Assembly: GCA_963772065.1 (NCBI GenBank)
Contig: CAVYVZ010000010.1
Coordinates: 1,244,967-1,308,966, forward strand
Source: CAVYVZ01 sp963772065
GTDB taxonomy: Bacteria; Acidobacteriota; Vicinamibacteria; Vicinamibacterales; UBA2999
Length of the DNA stretch: 64,000 nt
Direction of reading: 5' to 3'
The notes under the pieces were generated by a model. That model made no database searches. It was not told the origin of the DNA and saw only the letters and a list, made by a program, of their open reading frames with translations. Both the position numbers and the translations under genes were made by a program. Within the stretch, counting starts at the first letter, position 1, and the number at the start of each line of letters is the position of its first letter. Below, one piece after another: positions 56,212-64,000 of this stretch.

Positions 56212-57300
56212 TCACTGCGTGAATTCGATCACATGGTCCGAGCGGCCCGCGAGGAAGAACCGCGCGATCTGTCCCGCCCACGCGTCGGAGCCGCGTCCCG
56301 CCTCCAACCCGACGACCTGTGGATACCACTTCCCCCCACGCAGAATCCTCTGCGGCGCCGACCATGCGGACGGATCGTCGAGCCGGGGACTGAACGAGAC
56401 GTAAATCCCCTCCTGCGCGAACGTCTCGTCGCTCGCGCGATTCAGCAGCATCACGTACTGCTTCAGGAAGCTGTTCCAGTGAATCGACGGTCCCCAGAAC
56501 GCATCGACGACGCGGTCGTTGTCGTGCCACGGCCTGGTCGGCGCAACGAGCGCCGTGGCCTTCGGGTAGACCCAGCGATCGCCAGCCTCGTCATCCACGA
56601 GCGTTGCCGGCAGCCACACGCCGCTGCTCCACACCATGAGCTTTCCCGCGGGCGCGTCGCGATCCGCCCAGGCCAATCGCGCGACGGCGACACCCTGTTG
56701 CGAGCGGTCGCGTGCGTACTGCGAAAAGTAGATGAAGAGATCACGTTGCATCCGATCGATCAGGACGCTCATGTCGCCGACGCCGCCGGCAAAGTACGTG
56801 TTCCTCGTTCCGCAGGCGAAAGTCTCGGGCGGCAGGTCCAGGATGATTCCGAGATCCGTCCAGGTCGCGCCGAAGTCCTCGGATCGGGCCGCCCCGATGC
56901 GCGGGTAATTGAGATTCCTGCCGTCGCACATCGACGCCTGGTTCTCGTTGTGATAGAAGCCGTACCACGCGTCGTGGTCCTTCACGATCGCTTCCATCCA
57001 CACGCCGCCGCCCGGCCACGGCTCGATGACGACCGGCACCGGCCGATCGAGTGTCGTGAGCGAGTCGCCGGTCGCTCGCGATGGCTGGCCGGCGAACGAT
57101 GTGAGGACGAAGAGATCCCGCCTGCCGTCCTGGCGATCCCACAGGGCCGGGCTGTTGCTGTCGACGTTGCCGGGGAGCGTCAGCGGCTCCGCCGCCAGCA
57201 GCTGCGCCGCCGGAACCGGCGCCTTCTGGGCCGCCGAGTCGCCCATCGCAACCACCAGCAGCGCCAGGAACGAGAACATTGTTCGACGCATCATGTGCAT
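56212..57300 (-). CDS. Exported beta-propeller protein with an Asp-box
   Basis: The protein has 362 residues with a signal peptide (SFLALLVVAMGDSAAQ). A sialidase-type Asp-box, SEDFGATW, and repeated beta motifs suggest a propeller fold, as in sialidase/BNR or GH-type carbohydrate-binding enzymes. Catalytic residues cannot be assigned. Start ATG at 57300; other ATGs two and three codons in are possible. Confidence 0.68.
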   Translation of the reverse strand: MHMMRRTMFSFLALLVVAMGDSAAQKAPVPAAQLLAAEPLTLPGNVDSNSPALWDRQDGRRDLFVLTSFAGQPSRATGDSLTTLDRPVPVVIEPWPGGGVWMEAIVKDHDAWYGFYHNENQASMCDGRNLNYPRIGAARSEDFGATWTDLGIILDLPPETFACGTRNTYFAGGVGDMSVLIDRMQRDLFIYFSQYARDRSQQGVAVARLAWADRDAPAGKLMVWSSGVWLPATLVDDEAGDRWVYPKATALVAPTRPWHDNDRVVDAFWGPSIHWNSFLKQYVMLLNRASDETFAQEGIYVSFSPRLDDPSAWSAPQRILRGGKWYPQVVGLEAGRGSDAWAGQIARFFLAGRSDHVIEFTQ

Positions 57301-57351
57301 TTGACGGCAGGCACGGACGGCTCGGTTTCCGCGAGCAGAAAAAAGTGTGAA

Positions 57352-57888
57352 TCAGCTCGTCGCCCTGACGAAGGTGACGGCGGTCGTCATCTGCCCGCGC
57401 GGCGTGTCGACCGTCGTACGGACCGTCATCAGGCGGCCATCGTCGCTCAGGCTGCGCACTTCGCGAGTTTTCAGCGTCATCTCGCCCATCGGCCCGTTCA
57501 CGCTCCGCGTACCCGTGGTCACGAGCGCCGCTCCCTCCCACCGAGTGTTGGTCTTCATCGCGCCGCCGCGGCGTGAAGTGTTCGTGCTCTCGCTGCCATC
57601 GAGCGAATAGGTGTTCACCTGTTCGCCCGATTCGACGGATGAGGTCACGGTCAGGCGCTCAGCCGTGTGCTTGATGCGAACCCGATCTCCCTTCTCGAGC
57701 ATCCGCATGAACCCGCCGCCGCGCCTCCCCGCTCCTCCTTCGCGGCGGCCGCCATCAGGGCGCTCCGGACGTTCCACGGTATCAACCACCCATGTACCTG
57801 TGAAGTCCGGCTTCCCCTGCGTGCGGGCCAGTGTGATCGCCATCATGATGGCGAACGCGCTCACCGCCCAGACGATGTTCTTCTTCAT
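57352..57888 (-). CDS. Exported hypothetical protein
   Basis: The protein has 178 residues. A signal peptide (NIVWAVSAFAIMMAITLA) is followed by QGKPDFTGTWVVDTVERP, a start typical of many acidobacterial secreted proteins, and a glycine/arginine-rich loop. The rest is beta-rich. Start ATG at 57888, with GGA upstream. Unknown function. Confidence 0.72.
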   Translation of the reverse strand: MKKNIVWAVSAFAIMMAITLARTQGKPDFTGTWVVDTVERPERPDGGRREGGAGRRGGGFMRMLEKGDRVRIKHTAERLTVTSSVESGEQVNTYSLDGSESTNTSRRGGAMKTNTRWEGAALVTTGTRSVNGPMGEMTLKTREVRSLSDDGRLMTVRTTVDTPRGQMTTAVTFVRATS

Positions 57889-57903
57889 CAACAATCCATT
57901 TCA

Positions 57904-58067
57904 CGATTCGGCGATTAGTGTTGGGTGATTGGTTGCCTATTTCTGATTCGTTGATTCGTCATCTAATGACGATTTGCGATTGCGCGTGGGCGCAATCACC
58001 AGTAAATTGCCCAATTCGCAAATCCGCCAACCACCAAGCAATCGCCGAATCACCAATCATCGAATCC
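57904..58067. repeat. Large imperfect palindrome of GAATCGGCGATT words, with internal hairpin
   Basis: A left arm (57904-57937, GATTCGGCGATTAG) is the near reverse complement of the right arm (58035-58067, CAATCGCCGAATCACC). In the middle, GATTGCGC (57978-57985) and GCGCAATC (57990-57997) form a perfect stem. It separates the macB-type permease from the exported-protein gene. Confidence 0.8.
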
Positions 58068-58079
58068 TTCAATGCCGCA

Positions 58080-59300
58080 CTACTCATACCTGAGTGCCTC
58101 GATTGGATCGAGCGCCGCGGCTTTGCGCGCCGGGTAGAACCCGAAGAAGATGCCGACTGCCGCCGCGCAGCCGAAGGACATCAGCACGGCGCCAGTGGTG
58201 ACGACGGCCGACCAGTTGAGCAGCGTGCTGATCGTCCTCGCCGCGCCGAAGCCGAGGACGACGCCGATGGCGCCTCCCGCGAGCGAGAGGACGATCGCCT
58301 CGACCAGGAACTGCCTCAGCACGTCGAGGTCGCGCGCCCCGACAGATAGTCGCAGGCCGATCTCGCGCGTTCGCTCGGTGACCGACACGAGCATGATGTT
58401 CATGATGCCGATCCCCCCGACGAGCAGCGACACGGCCGCAATGCTCGCCAGGAGATACGTCATCGTGGTCGTCGTGGACGTCAGGATCGTGGCGAACTCC
58501 TCGAGCGTGCGGACCGAGAAGTCGTCCTCCTCCCCGGGCTGAATGCGATGGCGCGTGCGCAGCAGCGCCGCAATCTCCGTGGTCATCCCCGGCAGCGGCA
58601 CGCCGTCCTCGGCCGAGATCGTGATGTTCGAGATGTGCTCGACGCCCTGCAGCTTCTTCTGCACGGTGGTGTAGGGCACGACGATCGTGTCGTCCTGATC
58701 CTGACCAGGCATGGCGCCCTGTCCCTTCGCCGTGAACACGCCGAGCACTTTGAAGGGCTGGTTCTTGATGCGGATGGTGGCGCCGGTGGGGTCGGCGTCG
58801 TCGCCGAACAGCTGATTGCGAGCCACCGAACCGAGCACCGCCACCTTCGCGGAGCGCTCCACGTCCTGCGCGGTGAAGAAGCTGCCGAATTGCAGCGGCC
58901 ACGAACGGATCGCCGGAAGGTCCTCGCTTGCGCCCTGAACCTGGGTGTTCCAGTTGCCAATCGTCGAGATCACCTGCGTGCGCGCGTTGAGTCCGGGCGA
59001 CATGTAGCGGATCCCGGGAACCTGCTCGCGAATCGCCTTGGCGTCATCGGGCCTGAGCGTGGTCGTGGCGCCTTGTCCACCTCGAACGGGACCAAACCCG
59101 GCGCCGGCGTTGACCATCACGATGTTCGATCCGGCGCTCTTGATCTGGTTTTCGATCGTCGTGCGCGCGCCGGTCCCGAGCGCGACCATGACGATCACCG
59201 CCGCGACGCCGATGATCATGCCGAGCGCGGTCAGGGCCGTCCGCATCACGTTGCGCCGCAGCGCCTTCACCGCCATCGCGAACGTCATGAAGAGCGACAT
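58080..59300 (-). CDS. macB: MacB-type ABC transporter permease
   Basis: The protein has 406 residues with four TM helices: one near the N-terminus (LTALGMIIGVAAVIVMVALG) and three at the C-terminus, around a large periplasmic domain. It is a permease only; the ATPase is encoded separately, unlike the fused MacB of E. coli. LLVGGIGIMNIMLVSVTERT is typical. It overlaps the ATPase gene as TGATG. Substrates may be drugs, toxins or lipoproteins. Confidence 0.93.
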   Translation of the reverse strand: MSLFMTFAMAVKALRRNVMRTALTALGMIIGVAAVIVMVALGTGARTTIENQIKSAGSNIVMVNAGAGFGPVRGGQGATTTLRPDDAKAIREQVPGIRYMSPGLNARTQVISTIGNWNTQVQGASEDLPAIRSWPLQFGSFFTAQDVERSAKVAVLGSVARNQLFGDDADPTGATIRIKNQPFKVLGVFTAKGQGAMPGQDQDDTIVVPYTTVQKKLQGVEHISNITISAEDGVPLPGMTTEIAALLRTRHRIQPGEEDDFSVRTLEEFATILTSTTTTMTYLLASIAAVSLLVGGIGIMNIMLVSVTERTREIGLRLSVGARDLDVLRQFLVEAIVLSLAGGAIGVVLGFGAARTISTLLNWSAVVTTGAVLMSFGCAAAVGIFFGFYPARKAAALDPIEALRYE

Positions 59301-60043
59301 CAGGCGGCCTCCTCGTCCCGGTATGCCGCCGCTTCCGCCACGGCGTCGCGGCGAGACGTGACGGGCGTGTCGCCGACGATGCGACCGTCGCGGAAGCGGA
59401 CGATCCGCGTCGAGAACTCCGCGATGTCGTGCTCATGCGTGACGAGCACGATCGTGAGCCCGGCGGCGTTCAGCTTCTGAAAAATGCTCATCACCTCGAG
59501 GCTCGTCCGCGTGTCGAGGTTCCCCGTCGGCTCGTCGGCCAGCAGCAGGGAGGGACGGTTCACCAGCGCGCGCGCGATCGCGACGCGCTGCTGCTGCCCG
59601 CCGGACAACTGGTTCGGATAGTGGTCGAGGCGATCGCCGAGGCCGACGTCCGCGAGAGCGGCGGCCGCGCGCGCGTGGCGCTCCTTCCCCGGCAGGTTCG
59701 GTCCGTACAGCAGCGGGAGCTCCACCTGCTCGAGCGCCGACGTGCGCGGCAGCAGATTGAAGGCCTGGAACACGAACCCGATGTCGCGGTTCCGGACGCG
59801 CGCCAGCTCACGCTTGCCGAATGCCGACACATCGCGGCCGCTCAGCAGATAGCGTCCGCTCGTAGGCCTGTCGAGACAGCCGGCGAGGTGCATGAACGTC
59901 GATTTGCCGGAGCCTGACGGCCCCGTGAGCGCGACGAACTCCCCCGGCTGCACATCGAGCGTGACGCCGCGCAGCGCGCGGATATCCACTTCGCCGACGT
60001 GGTACGTTTTCACGAGCTCGTGGGCGGCGATGACCATCGTCAT
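59300..60043 (-). CDS. MacB/LolD-type ABC transporter ATPase
   Basis: The protein has 247 residues. Walker A GPSGSGKST, signature LSGGQQQRVAIARAL, Walker B SLLLADEPTGNLD and the switch His in VTHEHDIAEF are all intact. It powers the neighbouring permease. ATGA and TGATG overlaps couple it to the genes on both sides. Confidence 0.95.
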   Translation of the reverse strand: MTMVIAAHELVKTYHVGEVDIRALRGVTLDVQPGEFVALTGPSGSGKSTFMHLAGCLDRPTSGRYLLSGRDVSAFGKRELARVRNRDIGFVFQAFNLLPRTSALEQVELPLLYGPNLPGKERHARAAAALADVGLGDRLDHYPNQLSGGQQQRVAIARALVNRPSLLLADEPTGNLDTRTSLEVMSIFQKLNAAGLTIVLVTHEHDIAEFSTRIVRFRDGRIVGDTPVTSRRDAVAEAAAYRDEEAA

Positions 60044-61389
60044 CGCGGCGCAGCACCCGTGGGACGGCCACCCTGTGCGCCGCGGTTGCCGCCCGGTCGT
60101 CGTGGAATCAGCGGCGATCCGCTGGAAGGCGACGCCGTCGCGGTCGCCTGTGCCACTCCGGTCACCACCTGATCTCCCTCGTTGAGCTCGCCGCCGACGA
60201 CCGCCGTGGCGACGCCGTCGTTGGTGCTCGTCTGCACGGGCACGCGGCGTAGCTGGCCATCACGAAGCACCCAGACGGCGGTTCGTCCCATGCGCGGTGC
60301 GTCCGGATTGCGCTGCCCGTCCGGATTACGGCGCATGTCGCCTCTGCCTGCGGCGGTGGCTCCGCCCCCGGCGCGCGCGCCCCCCGGACCGCGCTCCGGC
60401 GGTACCTGCTGTCCGAGCGCGGCAAACACTTCCGGCGTCGGGCGGAACCGGAGTGCACTGCTCGGAACGCGCAGAGCATCGTCGGCACGCGCGATCTCGA
60501 CGGTCACGTTCGCGGTCATCCCGGGCTTCAGCTTCAGCTCGGGGTTGGGCACGTCGACCACCGTCACGTAGCTCACGACGTTCTGCTCGACAACCGGCTG
60601 CAGCCGCACCTGCCGTACGGTGCCGGTGAACTTCTCGCCTGCGTACGCGTCGACGGCGAACTCCACGGTCTGTCCCTGCTGGATGCGGCCGATATCCGCT
60701 TCGTCGATCTTCGCGTTGACCTGCATGCGCGTGAGATCGCGCGCCAGGATGAACAGCGTCGGGGCCGACATGCTCGCCGCAACGGTCTGGCCGACGTCGA
60801 CGTTCCTCGAGACGACGATCCCATCGATCGGCGCGACGATCGTCGTGTGGCCGAGATTGACCTGCGTCTGATTCAGCGACGCGAGGCCCTGAACGAGCTG
60901 CGCCTCGGCTGCCTTGAGCGCCGCTTCGCCCTGACGCATGTTCGACTCCGCGGTCTCGAGATCGCTCGCCGGAATGAGCTGCTTCGCCGAGAGCTCGCGC
61001 GCGCGACGCAGCTTCAGCTCCCCGTCGGCCAGCTGCACCTTGCGGGCCTCGACGTCCGCCCGGAGGCGCAGCACGGTGGCGCGCGCCTGTTCAACCTGCG
61101 TCTCGAACAAGGACGGCTCCAGCTGCGCGATGACCCGCCCTTTGCGAACGCGGTCGTTGTAGTCGGCGTTGAGCGCCTTGATCGTCCCCGACACCTGCGT
61201 GCCGACCTCGACGGTCTCCACGGCCTCCAGGGTGCCGGTCGCGCTCACCGTTTCGACGACCGCACCGCGACTCACGGCAGTGGTGTTCAGCCGCGGTCCT
61301 TCGGCCGATCCGCTCGCGCTGTAATAGGCCACGACGGTAACGGTCACCGCCGCCACCGCCGCCGCCGCCACCAACAACCGTCTCTTCAT
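60040..61389 (-). CDS. macA: MacA-type periplasmic adaptor (HlyD/RND family)
   Basis: The protein has 449 residues. One N-terminal TM anchor (LLVAAAAVAAVTVTVVAYYS) precedes a barrel-sandwich hybrid (VSGTIKALNADYNDRVRKG), a long coiled-coil hairpin (about 110-185) and the beta-barrel and MPS domains. A glycine/arginine-rich insert near residue 360 is unusual. It links the permease to an outer-membrane channel, which is not in the window. The ATG at 61389 gives the usual short N-terminus; ATGs further upstream lack support. Confidence 0.93.
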   Translation of the reverse strand: MKRRLLVAAAAVAAVTVTVVAYYSASGSAEGPRLNTTAVSRGAVVETVSATGTLEAVETVEVGTQVSGTIKALNADYNDRVRKGRVIAQLEPSLFETQVEQARATVLRLRADVEARKVQLADGELKLRRARELSAKQLIPASDLETAESNMRQGEAALKAAEAQLVQGLASLNQTQVNLGHTTIVAPIDGIVVSRNVDVGQTVAASMSAPTLFILARDLTRMQVNAKIDEADIGRIQQGQTVEFAVDAYAGEKFTGTVRQVRLQPVVEQNVVSYVTVVDVPNPELKLKPGMTANVTVEIARADDALRVPSSALRFRPTPEVFAALGQQVPPERGPGGARAGGGATAAGRGDMRRNPDGQRNPDAPRMGRTAVWVLRDGQLRRVPVQTSTNDGVATAVVGGELNEGDQVVTGVAQATATASPSSGSPLIPRRPGGNRGAQGGRPTGAAPR

Positions 61390-61545
61390 AGATGCTCTAT
61401 CCACGTCCTGCTCCATTGGACGGCATAGCCATGGCTCGCCCATGGCGGACCTGTGACATTCCTATGGCACCGGCCCTCGCGTGGTGCCACGGTTTCGTCA
61501 CCAGTGTGCCATCCGGGCGTCACGCTGCCACGGTCGAATACGGGT

Positions 61546-62340
61546 ATGGATCGCCAGGCGCACCTGAACGGCCCGGATGAGGGGAAGACTACACTGGAAG
61601 CCGAACCGCTGCCGATGGAAGCGTCGCCAGAGCCACGCCGGTCGGTTCTCGTCGTCGAGGACGAGGCCAACATCCGCGAACTGATCTGCCTCCACCTCGG
61701 CCTGGAGCATGTGACGTGCGTGGAGGCCGCTGACGGCAACGAAGGCTTGCGTCTTGCCCGCGAACGGTCCTTCGACCTCGTCATTCTCGACCTGATGCTG
61801 CCGGGACTGGACGGCGTCACCGTGTGCCGTGCGATCCGGCGCGACTCGAGCAACAAGGACGTTCCGATTCTGATGCTGACGGCCCGTCGAGACGAGTCGG
61901 ACAAGGTGTTGGGCCTCGAGAGCGGCGCCGACGACTACCTCACAAAACCGTTCGGCGTCCGCGAGCTGGTCGCGCGCGTGCGTGCGCTGCTGCGCCGGCG
62001 GCCACTCGCGGTCGGGCCCGCCGCGGCCGACACGCCACGGCTGCTCACGTATCGAAACATCGAAGTCGACCCGGCGCGGCGCCGCGTGCAGGTCGGTGGA
62101 CGCGAAGCAAACCTCACCACGCATGAATTCGCGCTGCTCTACCTTCTCCTCTCGAATCCCGGAATCGTCTTCAGCCGTGAAGCGCTGCTGTCGCGTATCT
62201 GGAAGGAAGACACCTTCGTCACGGTGCGCAGTGTCGACACGCTGGTGAAGCGTCTCCGCAAGAAGATCGAAGACGACCCGGCGAACCCGTCAATCGTGCT
62301 GACCGTGTGGGGCGCGGGCTACAAGGCGGCCGATGTCTGA
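61546..62340 (+). CDS. OmpR-family response regulator
   Basis: The protein has 264 residues. A receiver (about 33-150, VVEDEANIRELICLHL, phospho-Asp in LVILDLMLPGLDG, Lys in TKPFG) is followed by a winged-helix DNA-binding domain (about 165-262, REANLTTHEFALLYLLLSNP). It overlaps the kinase gene by 8 bases and lies divergently from the MacAB operon, which may be its target. Confidence 0.93.
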   Translation: MDRQAHLNGPDEGKTTLEAEPLPMEASPEPRRSVLVVEDEANIRELICLHLGLEHVTCVEAADGNEGLRLARERSFDLVILDLMLPGLDGVTVCRAIRRDSSNKDVPILMLTARRDESDKVLGLESGADDYLTKPFGVRELVARVRALLRRRPLAVGPAAADTPRLLTYRNIEVDPARRRVQVGGREANLTTHEFALLYLLLSNPGIVFSREALLSRIWKEDTFVTVRSVDTLVKRLRKKIEDDPANPSIVLTVWGAGYKAADV

Positions 62341-63793
62341 TTCTTCGACGACGGGCCGGGTGTGGTACCGGAGTCTGTACTGGCGCGTGGCGCTCGGGCT
62401 CATCGCCTTCCTCGCGCTCATGCTCACCGCGCAGACGCTTCTCACGCTCTGGATGTCGAACCAGATCGCCGGCTCGATGCCGGCGCGCTCGCCGCGGCGC
62501 CTCGCCGTGCTCGTCGCGTCCGACATCGGCGCGAGGCTGAGCGAGAACCCAGACCTCAATATCGAGCAGTACGTCGGCGAGCAGTACGGGACCGTGCTGC
62601 ATCCATTCATCGTGCGGATGCGTGATGGCCGCGTCGTGTTCAACCGCGCCGACTACCTTCCGGAGCCGGTACGGCGTGCCGATGCCCGGGATGTGGACGA
62701 CGCGGCTCGCCGAGAGAGAGTCCCGTCGCTTCGGACCGGCGCCGGACCGCGTCGTCCGATGGAGATCGCCTGGATTGTCGCCGACGGCACCCGCGTCGGG
62801 ACGGTCATCGTGCCTCTGGGGCGGCCGCCATTCCGCGTCCTCATACGGGAGTTCGGCCCGACACTCGGCGTCACGGCGATTGCGGTGCTCATCGCCGGGA
62901 CGTCACTGATCGCGTTCGTCGTGTTCGGCCCCGCGCGACGCCGCCTGAAGCAGGTGCAGGCGGCGGCGGATCGGCTTGGCGCCGGCGATCTGGACGTGCG
63001 CGCACCGGCGCATGGCGGGGATGAAGTGGCCGAGCTCGCCGCCTCCTTCAACCGGATGGCCGACGAGCTCGCGCGGCGGGCGCGGGCGCTGGAAGGGGCC
63101 GATCGTGCGCGGCGTCAGCTCCTCGCCGACGTGTCGCACGAGCTGATGACGCCGCTCACCGCGATGCGCGGCTACATCGAGACGCTGTCGATGCGCGACC
63201 TGCCGCTCGATCCGCCTACCCGCGAGCGATACCTTGGCATCATCGACGACGAGACGCGTCGCCTCGAGAGCATCATCGGCGATCTGCTCGATCTGGCGAG
63301 GCTCGAAGGCGGCGGCACCACGTTCCGGCGAGAGCCGGTCGACATCGGCCGTCTGGTCGATCGGGTCGCGGCCCGTCACGAGCGCGAGCTCGACGCGCGC
63401 AACATCCGACTCACGCGCCGGATCGATCCCGCGGCGACCGTCGTGAGCGGTGATGCCGACCGTCTCGAGCAGGCGCTCCAGAACCTGGCGGCCAACGCAC
63501 TGCGAGAGACGCCGGACGGCGGAGAGATCTCGATCGCCACGGAGAAAACGCCCGCGAGTGTGCGTATTCTCTTGCGCGACACCGGCCCCGGCGTTCCACT
63601 CGAACACCTGCCGCACATCTTCGATCGGTTCTACAAGGTCGACGCCGCCCGGAAAGCCGCGGGCGGAAGCGGCCTCGGGTTGTCGATCGTCAAGACCATC
63701 GTCGAGCGGCATGGTGGCACGATTGCCGCGCGCAACGACGCCGGCGCCGTGTTCGAGATCGAGCTGCCGGCCGCGACCGCACCACTACAATAG
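62333..63793 (+). CDS. Sensor histidine kinase
   Basis: The protein has 486 residues. Two TM helices (about 20-42 and 180-203) frame a periplasmic sensor; HAMP, HisKA with ADVSHELMTPLTAMRGY and HATPase (NLAANALRETPDGG, DTGPGVPLEHLPHIFDRF, GGSGLGLSIVKTIV) follow. It pairs with the upstream regulator by operon and overlap. Confidence 0.95.
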   Translation: MSDSSTTGRVWYRSLYWRVALGLIAFLALMLTAQTLLTLWMSNQIAGSMPARSPRRLAVLVASDIGARLSENPDLNIEQYVGEQYGTVLHPFIVRMRDGRVVFNRADYLPEPVRRADARDVDDAARRERVPSLRTGAGPRRPMEIAWIVADGTRVGTVIVPLGRPPFRVLIREFGPTLGVTAIAVLIAGTSLIAFVVFGPARRRLKQVQAAADRLGAGDLDVRAPAHGGDEVAELAASFNRMADELARRARALEGADRARRQLLADVSHELMTPLTAMRGYIETLSMRDLPLDPPTRERYLGIIDDETRRLESIIGDLLDLARLEGGGTTFRREPVDIGRLVDRVAARHERELDARNIRLTRRIDPAATVVSGDADRLEQALQNLAANALRETPDGGEISIATEKTPASVRILLRDTGPGVPLEHLPHIFDRFYKVDAARKAAGGSGLGLSIVKTIVERHGGTIAARNDAGAVFEIELPAATAPLQ

Positions 63794-63797
63794 CGGG

Positions 63798-64000
63798 ATG
63801 AGTGCGGAGGCCGGCCGGCCGCGAGCCTTCGTTGTCGAAGACGAGCCGCCGATCCGCGAGCTGCTGCGCGTTCACCTCGAGCTCGCCGGCTTCGCCGTCG
63901 AGGAAGTCGGCAACGGACGCGCCGCGCTCGACCGGGGACGGCTCGAGACGTTCGACCTCGTCATTCTCGACGTGATGCGGCCGGGCATCGACGGCGTCAC
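63798..64000 (+). CDS. Second response regulator (partial, cut by window end)
   Basis: Only the receiver start is present: VVEDEPPIRELLRVHLELAG and the phospho-Asp in LVILDVMRPGIDG. An ATG at 63798 follows the kinase stop by 4 bases with GCGGG before it, so the three genes form one RR-HK-RR unit. The output domain lies beyond the window. Confidence 0.85.
   Translation, partial: MSAEAGRPRAFVVEDEPPIRELLRVHLELAGFAVEEVGNGRAALDRGRLETFDLVILDVMRPGIDGV

Overview
The window is a high-GC bacterial chromosome segment with densely packed, mostly operonic genes. Gene content suggests a Gram-negative, aerobically respiring acidobacterium, probably Vicinamibacteria-like. This is inferred from the NADH dehydrogenase operon next to LPS heptose synthesis, the secreted lineage-type small proteins, a gas-vesicle cluster, the MXAN_5187-type protein and the MacAB/two-component sets. 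No rRNA or tRNA gene was seen, so the taxonomy rests on gene style only.

Layout. 1-2.2 kb: a transporter tail, purH, and a cold-shock gene with a clear promoter and a terminator-like hairpin in its leader. 2.2-6.7 kb: an MXAN_5187-type protein, selA, a small membrane protein, an exported cyclase-family protein and an exported HpcH/HpaI-type aldolase. 6.8-19 kb: one long minus-strand nuo operon (A-B-C-gmhA-D-E-F-H-J-K-L-M-N). nuoG and nuoI are absent and a sedoheptulose-7-phosphate isomerase gene sits inside it. 19-23 kb: a degenerate glycosyltransferase coupled to a large membrane PDZ/GAF/Ser-Thr kinase. 23.3-28.2 kb: an Lhr-type helicase broken by many indels, plus a small hydrophilic protein. 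28.2-33.3 kb: a STAS protein, Nei2 glycosylase, a Mo-oxidoreductase with its FdhD partner, a DUF523 protein and a lipid-kinase family protein. 34.2-41.5 kb: a gas-vesicle cluster (A, J, S-like, K, G and three F/L proteins) interrupted by a histidine kinase and a response regulator. 41.7-48.3 kb: a hybrid kinase, YajQ, GlgX, a DUF4956 protein and a kinase-like lipoprotein. 48.4-52.6 kb: treY and a cardiolipin-synthase-like gene, both riddled with indels. 52.6-58 kb: a nucleotidyltransferase, phosphoesterase, RsuA-type pseudouridine synthase, Spy/CpxP-like protein and secreted proteins. 58-64 kb: a MacAB-type exporter facing an OmpR/HK/RR set.

Two things cut across the whole window. First, gene ends and intergenic gaps repeatedly carry imperfect palindromes built from short iterated words. 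The word differs at nearly every locus, and some copies extend into coding sequence. A separate 33-bp perfect inverted repeat occurs twice. Second, many genes carry single-base indels, mostly insertions. These are dense in lhr and treY/cls, and several elsewhere fall at CGTAC sites. Because they also hit nuoE and nuoJ, most are probably sequence errors rather than biology.
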